Below, in pieces: positions 1-8,400 of a DNA stretch of 11,742 nt. The translations under genes and the position numbers were made by a program. The notes below the pieces were generated by a model. The model did not search any database and was not told the origin of the DNA. It was given only the letters and a program-made list of their open reading frames with translations. The first letter of the stretch is position 1. The number at the start of each line of letters is the position of its first letter. Source of the DNA: Methanobacteriaceae archaeon (lineage in GTDB: Archaea > Methanobacteriota > Methanobacteria > Methanobacteriales > Methanobacteriaceae); assembly GCA_030681145.1 (NCBI GenBank), contig JAUXXK010000328.1:1-11742 (forward strand). The letters are read 5' to 3'.

Positions 1-979
1 TCGTTACCGGCCGTGATTGAAGAATATAAATATCAGGGGTTTCTTTTTCACCAGTATTAACACCATTTTTACATTCTATGGCCCATTCAATATCTTGAGC
101 TACACCAAAAAAGTTTTCTAGTTCTATTGCAATCTTTAGTAATTCTTTAAGGATTTTTTCATTGAGGCTTGATTTTTTTCTATTTTCTTCATTTATAGTA
201 ATTAAAGTATTTTTACCGTTTTTAAGGAAATATCCTTTATTTTTTGTTTTAATATTTTTTTGGATTATATTTCCGTCTCTTTCTAAAACAAAAGTATCTG
301 GTGTGACTATTCCTGATGCAATAGCTTCACCAAGGCCCCAAGAGGACTCGATAACAATATCATTACTTCCATTAACTGGGTTAGCTGTGAAGGTAACGCC
401 ACTTATATTAGCATTGACCATTTTTTGTACTACTACGGCTATTCCGGCAACTACTTTTTCTGTGTCTAAGTGTCCTATTGAAGAATCATGTCGATATTTT
501 ACGGCATGGTCATTCCAGTAAGATGCCCAGCAAGCAATTATTTTTTCTAAAATATTTTCCTTTTTTATATTTAAAAAACTATCTTGCTGACCTGCAAAAC
601 TTGCATCTGGAAGATCTTCAGCTACTGCCGATGATCTTACAGCATAATATCCGTCAGGAAGATTTTTTATCTGATTATTAATTTCTAAACACAGTTTTTG
701 AGGTAAATCTTCTGATTTTATTATGTTTCGAATGGAGGAGCACCCATAAGAAATAGAATCTTCGTTATTAAAATCAATTGAATCAATGATTTTAGAAATT
801 TTATCTTCTAATTCTTTTTTAATAAAAAAATTATAGGCCTCTACTGAAACAACAAATGCTGGAGGAATATTAAAACCTTCAGATGACATTTTAGCCAAGT
901 TAACGGCTTTGCCTCCAATTTTTTCAATGGATAGGTCTTTATCCTTAAGATCTATCACATAATCACAATTATCTGCCAT
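1..979 (-). CDS. PEP synthase/PPDK-type ATP-grasp enzyme, N-terminal part (cut by window edge)
   Basis: 326 residues are visible and the frame is open to the left edge; I translated it throughout without a break. This is the ATP-grasp domain of the pyruvate-phosphate dikinase/PEP synthase family, which phosphorylates a catalytic His farther on, outside the window. Visible motifs are IGGKAVNL (K24), AVRSSAVAEDLPDASFAGQ (R115), SGVTFTANP (193-201), GLGEA (215-219), QDIEW (295-299, acidic pair D296/E298) and the closing LQSRPVT (320-326, Q321/R323). These correspond to the ATP-binding Lys, Arg, Asp/Glu and Gln/Arg of PPDK. In a methanogen the usual role is cytosolic pyruvate to PEP conversion for gluconeogenesis. 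A rifampin-phosphotransferase-like or stand-alone PEP/pyruvate-binding protein cannot be excluded without the C-terminus. ATG 979 was chosen; an in-frame ATG at 994 is equally possible, and neither has a clear ribosome site. An in-frame stop lies at 1025-1027. Confidence 0.9.
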   Translation of the reverse strand, partial: MADNCDYVIDLKDKDLSIEKIGGKAVNLAKMSSEGFNIPPAFVVSVEAYNFFIKKELEDKISKIIDSIDFNNEDSISYGCSSIRNIIKSEDLPQKLCLEINNQIKNLPDGYYAVRSSAVAEDLPDASFAGQQDSFLNIKKENILEKIIACWASYWNDHAVKYRHDSSIGHLDTEKVVAGIAVVVQKMVNANISGVTFTANPVNGSNDIVIESSWGLGEAIASGIVTPDTFVLERDGNIIQKNIKTKNKGYFLKNGKNTLITINEENRKKSSLNEKILKELLKIAIELENFFGVAQDIEWAIECKNGVNTGEKETPDIYILQSRPVT

Positions 980-1065
980 TTTATCAATTACCATAAAATA
1001 ATCATTATAATATCGGTATTTATATTAAAATACGTAGAATTCTGTATTTATTTTTAAATAAGTAT

Positions 1066-1073
1066 AATATAAA
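1066..1073 (-). promoter_or_regulatory. Possible TATA box for the ATP-grasp gene
   Basis: Read on the minus strand this is TTTATATT, close to the archaeal box A consensus. It would place a start near 1044 and give a leader of about 50-65 nt. The surroundings are extremely AT-rich, so chance matches are common. The rest of the 980-1271 spacer shows only the T-tract terminator of the upstream gene. Confidence 0.3.
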
Positions 1074-1253
1074 ACAGTATGATTTTTTCTAATGCAAACT
1101 CAGATTAATCATTATTAATTATTTCTAATTAAATATTAAATGGAAAATTTAAATCAATTAAAAATTCAGAATTAGCAGTCTTAATATATTCAAAGATATT
1201 AAAGAAATAATTAGCCAATATATTAATAAAAACCCTATTAATAATTTAAATAA

Positions 1254-1271
1254 GAAAAAAAGGAAAAAATA
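1254..1271 (-). terminator. Poly-T terminator after the interrupted adhesin gene
   Basis: Immediately after the TAA at 1272-1274 the minus strand runs into T6-CC-T7, the U-rich type of archaeal terminator, with no stem-loop. Confidence 0.6.
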
Positions 1272-2306
1272 TTAAATTATCCTTGTTCTGGTTTTAGTGT
1301 ATTTAATATTATTAACCCTGAGTGATTCTTTGACTCTTCTGGTGTAGTCAACCACAGCCAAAATATAGTATCTGCCCCTAGGTATCTTATAAGATACTCG
1401 GAAATAATTCCTTCTCAAATTACTACTACTTGCTTTTAGGCTGGACAAATATCTTCTTCCCAGATAATACTTCTTAGAAGAATTTTTATACCTCTTCAAG
1501 TAAAAAGCCACATAGAATGAACCACTAGACCAGTTACCAATGTTCTTCACCCTATTAGTCACCCTTATATACCTTCCCCTTCTGGCAGTGGTAGGTGCAT
1601 ATACTGACTGCATCAATAAATCTGGCATACGAACAGTGACGTACTTAATACGAGTTTTTTTACTAGTTCCACCCGGCCCTTTCACAGTCAATATAACGGT
1701 GTAAACACCAGCCTTGGTGTATGTGTAGGTGGGATTTTGGACTCTGCTGTCAATCTTACCATCACCATTAAAGTCCCATTCATAACGGTTAATAGTACCA
1801 ACGGATGTGCTGGTAAACTTAACATTTAACGGACCCTTACCTGAAGTTGGAGAGGCTGTAAAAGATGCTATAGGTGAAGGTTTAATAATAACATCAACAT
1901 TTCTAGTTTCAAAATCTGTGGCAGCATTCACATGGGCCACACCAGGAGTTTCATTGGCCGTTAAAGTAGCAGTAGCAATACCACCATTAGTTTTTTTTTC
2001 TATGGTATTGCTTCCTATATTTCCATTATCAGTATTGAATGTCACTATAGTACCATCCGGTATGTGACCAACTTCAGGATTAAATGGAGTGAGAATAGTT
2101 CCATCAAAGTAATTGTTGAAGCTTGCCTTTATCAAGCTGGTATCTCCATTGTAAATCGTTGCAGGTTGGGCTTCTATGGTCATAAACAACCATGGAGTAT
2201 AATCTAGTGATCCTACCACCAAATTAGTAAATATTGGATTGTTAGAACTCCACCAGTTATACTTAACATCAGGAGTAATGGATGCTGCATTGTGAATTTC
2301 ATGGGG
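1272..2306 (-). pseudogene. Downstream half of the interrupted adhesin: NWW cap, Ig-like, PKD and CARDB domains
   Basis: This segment begins directly after the TAA and stays open for 344 residues. In order it carries the YNWWSSN cap of the beta-helix, a Big_1-like Ig domain (VGHIPDGTIVTF ... GIATATLTAN), a PKD domain (FTASPTSGKGPLNVKF ... YEWDFNGDG ... NPTYTYTKAGVYTVILTV) and a CARDB-like domain (PDLLMQSVYAPTTARRGRY ... YYILAVVDYTRRVKESLRV). The last 115 residues or so are rich in Lys and Arg. There is no signal peptide, no ATG before the Ig domain and no ribosome site near the first possible starts (TTG 2222, GTG 2219), so independent translation and export look unlikely. The domains are probably silent unless the stop is read through. 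Confidence 0.75.
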
Positions 2307-3677
2307 TTAATTTCCAGCTATACGATTATAATTTGCAGTAAACATGCCATAGGTATATATACCTCCACCTTGAGCAGTAGCGGGATTTCCAGTAGCTTGA
2401 ACATTGTTATTTTCAATGGTGCTTCTTTTTATGATTAAATTATCACCAAAGTTCATGATACCTCCCCCGTAAGCACCAGCTATACCACCCGTGGAAACTG
2501 ATTCAGCCATGTTATTGGAAATTAAAGTGTCATATATTTCCAATATATTGGAATTAAAAATTCCTCCACCATTAACAGCTGCAGTACCGGTATTAGCCTC
2601 TGATTTGGCGTTATTATTATTAATAACACTATTTCTTATGGTTAAATTATCATGGTTCGAGATTCCACCACCATATGTATAAACATTAGACCCCGTAGCA
2701 ATGACCCTATTATTCTGAATAGTAGTATAATTTATTTCTAAATTACCCCAATTGCAGATGCCTCCACCCCAAGAGTGTGCATCAGCAATTGCAGATGCCG
2801 ATGCGGTATTGTTCTCTATGGTACATCCTGTGATATTCATAATACCTATGTCATAATTGTAAATTCCTCCACCATCACTATATGCAGAAATGCCTGTAGA
2901 AAATGCAGAATTGTTCTTTATAGTGGTGTTGAAAATAATCAGATTTCCTGAGTTAGCTATACCTCCACCATTAACGGATCTGCCGTTTTGTATGGTGAAA
3001 TTGGTTATAGTTACCGTGCCACCGGATACAGTAACTGGTCTTACAGCATCCGAACCATCAATTTTGGTTCCATTCTGGCTTTGGCCTACCAAGTTCAAGT
3101 TATTATATATGATAATGCCTTCGTAGTAGGTCCCATCTCCAACGTATACTGTTTTTCCAATGTCTACATTAATTATTCCGTCATTTATGGTTGTATATGT
3201 TGCAGGTGCACTTTTATTAATAGTAGTACCGTCAGGAAAAGTAATCATTTCATCCGGATTAGTGCCCCATCCACCGTAGACATAGGTATCCCCTACTCCT
3301 AAAGTGAAATCTGCCGTGGCTGTTTTTCGATTTTCGGAGTCCGTTTTTACAGTAACTTGTTGGTTAGCGATTTTGTGTCCTGATGCTGTAGCCGTTACAT
3401 GGTAACTTTCCAAGTTATGGTTAAAGTTCAAAGAATAATATCCCTCACCATTGGAAGTGGTACTAGCAATATTTTCCCCATCACCTGATGCAGTAACTGT
3501 AACACCAGAAAATGGCGTTCCATCAGAACACCTCTTAACCAAACCAGAAATAGTAACATCACTAGATTCTTTTGTATCAACTGGTTCTAAATCTGATATA
3601 TCACTACTTGTATCAGTTGAATTTTCAGCTGCAACCGCACCAATTATAGTCAAAAACAAAACAAAATATAATCCCAT
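2307..3677 (-). CDS. Truncated secreted adhesin-like protein: signal peptide, Ig-like domain, beta-helix repeats
   Basis: The translated part of the interrupted gene is 456 residues. Residues 1-18 form a hydrophobic export signal ending in AVAAE. Residues 40-126 look like a carboxypeptidase-regulatory beta-sandwich (VTISGLVKRCSDGTPFSGVTV, then DFTL). From about 130 the chain becomes a right-handed beta-helix with GGGIxNxG turns at 237, 269, 304, 336, 370, 404 and 437, each followed by a strand and an asparagine ladder (IKNNS, IENNT, IQNNR). It ends at AGN just before the expected cap. ATG 3677 has an AAGGG site 8 nt upstream, but the signal then has no basic n-region. Upstream in-frame codons encode KIKKRAIC with no standard start codon, so the true start is uncertain. 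Role: cell-surface binding, by analogy only. Confidence 0.7.
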   Translation of the reverse strand: MGLYFVLFLTIIGAVAAENSTDTSSDISDLEPVDTKESSDVTISGLVKRCSDGTPFSGVTVTASGDGENIASTTSNGEGYYSLNFNHNLESYHVTATASGHKIANQQVTVKTDSENRKTATADFTLGVGDTYVYGGWGTNPDEMITFPDGTTINKSAPATYTTINDGIINVDIGKTVYVGDGTYYEGIIIYNNLNLVGQSQNGTKIDGSDAVRPVTVSGGTVTITNFTIQNGRSVNGGGIANSGNLIIFNTTIKNNSAFSTGISAYSDGGGIYNYDIGIMNITGCTIENNTASASAIADAHSWGGGICNWGNLEINYTTIQNNRVIATGSNVYTYGGGISNHDNLTIRNSVINNNNAKSEANTGTAAVNGGGIFNSNILEIYDTLISNNMAESVSTGGIAGAYGGGIMNFGDNLIIKRSTIENNNVQATGNPATAQGGGIYTYGMFTANYNRIAGN

Positions 3678-3864
3678 ACAAATGGCCCTTTTTTTAATCT
3701 TAAAAACCCCTTTTTTTTAAATTATTAGAAAAAAGTGGAAAATATGATTATTAAAAAATTTCCAGATTGATACAATTATTCAATGCTGGGCTAATGCCAT
3801 CACTGCAATCCATGTATTGGAAACAAACAAAATCCAAACACTATAATAAATATTATATAATATT
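3678..3864 (-). promoter_or_regulatory. Predicted promoter and long leader of the interrupted adhesin gene
   Basis: The best TATA-like element on the minus strand is TTATATAA at 3853-3860. It predicts a start near 3830 and a leader of about 150 nt. The leader contains an unusually G+C-rich patch (3781-3820) that can form an imperfect stem, two T-tracts, and an A8G4 run at 3707-3718 just ahead of the coding region. No known riboswitch is recognised. Confidence 0.35.
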
Positions 3865-4219
3865 ATTTCTTTATCATTCTATTTATTTTTTTGGGAGCTA
3901 TTTTTTATAAAATTTGAATTCCCCAATAAGAATATAAACCAATATATCTCACAGCTTGGAAATAGGTTAATTGTTTCCCAGCTATTACTGTTAAAAATAA
4001 ATTGGAAATCAGATATTCTTTTAAACTCACTGATATCCGTTTAACTTATTTAAGTAAGGATTTTATCTAAAATTAGGATTAATATCATGTTCAGAGATAG
4101 AATATTCTTTTTTTTAAGAGGATTAGCTTGTGAGTGATTATTAATCAATAAGACGCATCCAGGAGTGTTAATGTTATTAAAATGAATATATATGGAAAAA
4201 TATTTATTTATAAAATATT
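3865..4219. other. Intergenic AT-rich spacer, no gene seen
   Basis: No ORF with a plausible ribosome site was found on either strand. Just after the epimerase stop there is a short T5 stretch (4197-4201) that may end transcription weakly. Further on are several small dyads: AGCT-GGAAA / TTTCC-AGCT with one mismatch (3953-3983), TTAAAC/GTTTAA (4021-4044), a near-palindrome CTTATTTAAGTAAG (4045-4058) and GATTA/TAATC. None is convincing as an RNA gene. Confidence 0.5.
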
Positions 4220-5212
4220 TTAATATTCAGCACTCTTTTCTATGTTTTCCCAGTTATCCTCAAACCACTGATAAGTCCTTTTAAGACCATCTTTAAAGGT
4301 AACTGTTGGTTGATAGCCTAATATTTTTTGGGCCTTTTCTATAGATGATAGTAATTGAGTTTTAGCATCCCAGTTTCGTCTGGCCATGTAGGCTACTCCT
4401 TCTTCATTGCCTGTTAATTCATTTACCCATGTGGCCATATCAATTACCCGATTATCTTTTCCAGATCCCAGATTTATGGCCTCTCCTATGGCTTCTTCTT
4501 TTATTCCCATAGCCAGTAAACCGTCCACAATGTCTTCTACAAATGTCCAGTCCCTGGTTTCTGATCCATCTCCAGTTATGGGTAAGGCCTGGCCAGTCAT
4601 GGACCAGTAAAAGAAGTTAGGGATTACATTACGGTATTTACCTGGTACTTCCCCTGGACCAAATACATTGAAGAATCTGGCATTAACAATAGGCATGTCA
4701 TAAAGGTTATGGAAGTAATTGGTATAGAGTTCCCCTAATAATTTAGTCACCTGATAAGGAGTGTGCAGGGAGATAGAAATATCATGTTCTTTAAATGGCA
4801 TCTCAGAGTCAAGACCATATACTCCGCAACCCGAAGATGAATATACAAAGCGGTCTACACCTACCAGTTGGGCGTATTGTAAAACTTTTAAAATTCCTTG
4901 GCCATTGACCAGTAAATCCTTTTCAGGATTATCCACACTATTCTGGTTAGCAAAGTGGGCTGCTAAATGAAACACATAATCTGGGTCTTCTTTAAAGGCC
5001 CTTTTTAGTGAAGCATCATCCAAAATATCTCCTTTAATAAACTCCACATTGTCCAGTTGGGGAATATTCCATTCATAAGCTGAGGAAAGGTTATCGAGTA
5101 TAATTACCCGGGCCCCGATTTCTCCCAATTTTCGGCTGAGGTTACTTCCCACACAACCGGCCCCTCCAGTCACCAGTACTGTCTTATCTTGATATTGTTC
5201 GAATTGATCCAT
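4220..5212 (-). CDS. NAD-dependent NDP-sugar epimerase/dehydratase (extended SDR)
   Basis: A 330-residue extended short-chain dehydrogenase/reductase of the UDP-glucose 4-epimerase/dTDP-glucose dehydratase type. The N-terminal Rossmann fold shows TGGAGCVG (G16, G19, G22), an Asp closing strand 2 (D40, ribose of NAD), GDI (D62) and HLAAH (82-86). The active site shows SSSGCGVYG (125-133) and the catalytic YxxxK (Y153/K157). The C-terminal half has RFFNVFGPGEVPGKY and the substrate-loop motif GDGSETRDWTFVEDIVDGL. It probably interconverts or modifies a nucleotide sugar in the cytosol for surface glycans; the exact sugar cannot be read from sequence. Length is normal for the family. It lies between two adhesin genes, is transcribed alone, and has its own predicted promoter (5269-5276) and GAGGT ribosome site 9 nt before ATG 5212. 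Confidence 0.9.
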   Translation of the reverse strand: MDQFEQYQDKTVLVTGGAGCVGSNLSRKLGEIGARVIILDNLSSAYEWNIPQLDNVEFIKGDILDDASLKRAFKEDPDYVFHLAAHFANQNSVDNPEKDLLVNGQGILKVLQYAQLVGVDRFVYSSSGCGVYGLDSEMPFKEHDISISLHTPYQVTKLLGELYTNYFHNLYDMPIVNARFFNVFGPGEVPGKYRNVIPNFFYWSMTGQALPITGDGSETRDWTFVEDIVDGLLAMGIKEEAIGEAINLGSGKDNRVIDMATWVNELTGNEEGVAYMARRNWDAKTQLLSSIEKAQKILGYQPTVTFKDGLKRTYQWFEDNWENIEKSAEY

Positions 5213-5221
5213 TTTAAAAAA

Positions 5222-5226
5222 ACCTC
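5222..5226 (-). promoter_or_regulatory. Ribosome binding site GAGGT supporting the epimerase start at 5212
   Basis: The minus-strand GAGGT ends 9 nt before ATG 5212 and matches the archaeal anti-SD complement. Confidence 0.6.
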
Positions 5227-5268
5227 TAATTAATTATTGTTAAAATAAATTTATAATTCCAGTTATTA

Positions 5269-5276
5269 TTATAAAA
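5269..5276 (-). promoter_or_regulatory. Possible TATA box for the 4220-5212 epimerase
   Basis: TTTTATAA on the minus strand places a start near 5246 and gives a leader of about 35 nt, much the same as predicted for the second epimerase. Confidence 0.35.
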
Positions 5277-5339
5277 GATTCTATTTTGATTATGAGTATT
5301 ATATTTTATTCCTATTTAAAAATAGTATAATGATGTTTG

Positions 5340-5400
5340 AAGAATGAAATAAAAATAAAAATATTAAAAAAAGTAGGTGTGGAAGGTAAGTTTTTTTACC
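5340..5400 (-). terminator. Terminator of the large adhesin gene
   Basis: GGTAA (5385-5389) and TTACC (5396-5400) form a small stem that includes the TAA stop codon. Beyond it the minus strand carries repeated T-tracts (T7, T5, T5), the common archaeal U-rich terminator. Confidence 0.6.
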
Positions 5401-8400
5401 TTCGTGTTTTGAATTTGTAGGTGTATGTTCTGGCCAGGTTGTTTCCAGCATAGTCTTTCACTGCTTTATACGGTACATATACCCTGAACCATCTAAGAGC
5501 TGGCCTTTTATATCTAGTTTTAATGTAGAGTATGTTTCCTTTAATCCACTTACGTATGGATACTTTTTTACCAGTTTTTAAGTTTTTGACATAGATTTTA
5601 GACCAATATAGACTGGTTTTAATCTTTTCACTGAATTTAAGGTATAAAGTAGCAGTTCTTGATTGTCCTGTTCTTAGATTTTTAGGATAAGTATAAGTCA
5701 CTTTAGGCGCTATTTTATCAATTGTATATTTGTAGGTGTAAATTGGTGAAGGGTTACCTGCTTTATCCAGTGCGAAGAATTTCAGAGTAGTGGTGGCCGT
5801 TATAAGAATAGCACCGACATATTTGGCACTATATATACTTGGATTAGCTCCATTTTTAGTATAATAAATTGTCCCTCCCTCACTCATTTTTAATGAAACC
5901 AGCTTATTCACATTATATAATCCAGTTTTGAGATTGGCCCATGCAGTAGGTGCTATTGTATCCACGGTAACTAATAAGTGGAGTGTTTCACTATCAACTG
6001 TACCTGAAACATCTGCTATACCGTTAATAATTCCTCCATTTAAAGTAGCCTGGGCAACACCATTGATGAAATTAGATGAAGCAATGATATTACCAAGAGT
6101 AGTTGAAAACGTGGCCAGTGTTCCATCAGGGATGTGGCCATCGTTAGGGTCATGATAATAAAGGTTTGGGTTGTTGGGATCAGTTAAAATTCCACTATCG
6201 TATAATAAATTCAAATTAATAGTAGAAAGACTATTTTTAGGTATTATTGTAGGGTTAGCTGTACCTGTTAGTACCAACCATGGTGTTACTACTGTATCTA
6301 CTACTTTAGATATAGGATTATTATTGGATCCCCACCAGTTATATCGGGCATCAACCGTACCCCCAATATTTTCTATGACTGTAATGGAATTATCCACAAT
6401 ACGATTGAAATTCGCAGTCACAGTACCATAATTAAAGATAGCGCCACCACCATAGTAAGTTGCAGTGTTATCCGTGAAACTAGAACCAGAAACAGACAAA
6501 CTATCATAATTTAAAATAGCACCACCACAATCTGCAATGTTACCCACGAAACTACCATCAACCACAGACAAAATACCATAATTGTAGATAGCACCACCTG
6601 CATTGTTACCAATATTATTGTAGAAGTATGTACCTAAAACAGTTGCAGCACTACCATAATTTAAGATAGCACCACCAACACTAGATGCAGTATTACCTAC
6701 AAAACTACCATCAACCACAGACAAAATATCATAGTTACAGATAGCACCACCATTAGTTGCAGTGTTACCCACAAAACTACCATCAACCACAGACAAACCA
6801 CCGTAATTACTGATAGCACCACCATTAGTTGCAGTGTTACCCACGAAACTACCATCAACCACAGACAAACTACCATAATTTAAGATAGCACCACCTGCAT
6901 TGTTACCAATATTATTGTAGAAGTATGTACCTAAAACAGTTGCAGCACTACCATAATTTAAGATAGCACCACCATAAGTTGCAGTGTTACCCACGAAACT
7001 ACCATCAACCACAGACAAAATACCATAATTTAAGATAGCACCACCATTAGTTGCAGTGTTACCCACGAAACTAACATCAGTCACCAAAACAGTACCACCA
7101 TAATTGTAGATAGCACCGCCATGACTTGATGACCCATTTTTTAATGTTAGGTTATTTATGTTCACGGTGGGGGTTCCACTTATGTTGATTATTCTTCTAA
7201 TTTGCTCTCCATCTATAATAGTCTGATCTTGGCCAGAACCATTAAGTGTCAGGCTTTTACTGATTTCAAGAGATTCTTTATAAGTACCCGGAGCTATTTG
7301 TATGGTTCCGCCACTATTTATCTTATTTATGGCAGTTTGAATAGTTTTAAGCGGGCCTGTATTTCCACTGATAAAAACTGGGCTGGTTCCACTCCATAAA
7401 TCATCACCAGTACCTACATTTACATATAAATATTCTATTCCCACACAATTGATTTGTTCTTCATGGTCCATTTTGGCGGATACTGTTGCGGTTCCGGTTC
7501 CTTCATCTGCAGTTAATGTGGCAGTAGCTATACCATTGTTGGTTTCTATGTCGATGGTTTTACTACCCACATTTCCTAGGTTGGTGGTGAATCTCACTAA
7601 TAGCCCATCAGGTATGTGGCCCATTGAAACTGGGTCAAACTGGCCTAAAGTTGTTCCATCGTATTCATTATTAAAATTAGCGGTTAGTTGACTGGTTCCA
7701 CCAGCTAGAATAATACTGGGATCTACATTGAAGGTCATATATATCCATCGAGAATTTTTAACATTCTCTATATCTGGTGCAGTATTAGATCCCCACCAGT
7801 TATATGCAGCATCCATAACATTTGTGGTCTCAATAGCAACATCATTCCTATAAATTCTATTAAAATTCAATATAGTATTCTCAGAATAACTAAATATTCC
7901 TATACCATTCCCTTTTATACTATTACCCGTTATGACAGTTTCAGAGTTCTTCAATGCAGTGATTCCCTTACCATTATCTATTATACTATTATTTTCTATG
8001 GTTACACCGGTTCCTTCATTAACAATCCCCGCGTTATTAGATCCGCTGATAGTAAACCCGGAGATAACTGCCTTGGTTACCGCAGAATTAATGACAATGA
8101 TATTGTCTTCAGGATTAACTGGATTTAGCTCAGTTACACTATGGCCACCACCTCTTAGTTCCACATTACGATTAATAGTTAAAGATTCCATGTATTTTCC
8201 CTCAGATACATGAATTAAACCATCATCGGCGACAGAATCCAATGCAGTTTGAATATTCTTCTTAGGCCCTATATGATCATCCACTGGAACAGGGCTGGTT
8301 CCATCATAGTTATCATCACCTGATGTTCCATTAACATAAAGAGTATTAGATGCAGCATTCACATCATCCACAGTACTTATAGAAATACTAAAAGCTAAAA

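Larger units (their letters stand above)
1272..3677 (-). pseudogene. Adhesin-like surface protein gene interrupted by one in-frame TAA
   Basis: Two open segments in the same frame are separated only by a TAA at 2307-2309. Ignoring it gives about 801 residues: signal peptide, carboxypeptidase-regulatory-like beta-sandwich (about 40-126), beta-helix with GGGI repeats (about 215-456), a YNWWSSN cap (473-479), an invasin/Big_1-like Ig domain, a PKD domain (about 602-683) and a CARDB-like domain (about 685-795). The neighbouring large adhesin runs without a break through the equivalent point (NRIVDN... YNWWGSN), so homology crosses the stop. A nonsense mutation is the simplest explanation; a base-call error or readthrough are alternatives. 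The 345 codons after the stop have no further disruption, so the change is recent or the downstream half is still used. The intact product would be secreted and held at the cell wall. Confidence 0.8.
6425..7123 (-). repeat. Tandem array of about 24-codon GGAI/SFVGN beta-helix repeats
   Basis: The large adhesin contains consecutive units of the form GGAIxNYGxLSVVDGSFVGNTAT, usually 72 bp, resembling the repeats of chlamydial polymorphic outer-membrane proteins. Several units share a nearly identical 41-bp core, with copies starting at 6757, 6829, 6979 and 7051. Two units are a variant type (SAATVLGTYFYNNIGNNA). Confidence 0.9.

Noticed and set aside
162..521. Plus-strand ORFs inside the large minus-strand genes (for example 162-521, 1807-2067, 7932-8213, 9388-9735)
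   Set aside because: They are antisense to well-supported genes, have no domain signature or ribosome site, and follow the codon pattern of the true strand.
2220..2222. TTG at 2222 as a start for a separate Ig/PKD/CARDB gene
   Set aside because: It lies inside the conserved link between the NWW cap and the Ig domain, has no ribosome site and would give a protein with no signal peptide. The frame is simply the continuation of the interrupted gene.
2215..2302. Out-of-frame ATG just after the TAA as a restart or frameshift site
   Set aside because: It opens fewer than 30 codons in another frame and encodes nothing recognisable; the homologous reading is in the original frame.
2307..2309. Pyrrolysine-type recoding
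   Set aside because: Pyrrolysine uses TAG; this codon is TAA, and adhesins are not known targets.
3781..3820. Small RNA or riboswitch in the G+C-rich patch of the adhesin leader
   Set aside because: The best stem has a mismatch and a bulge on the transcribed strand, and no known riboswitch core was recognised.
6425..7123. CRISPR-like array
   Set aside because: The regular 72-bp repeats are in frame, translate to beta-helix rungs and have no unique spacers.
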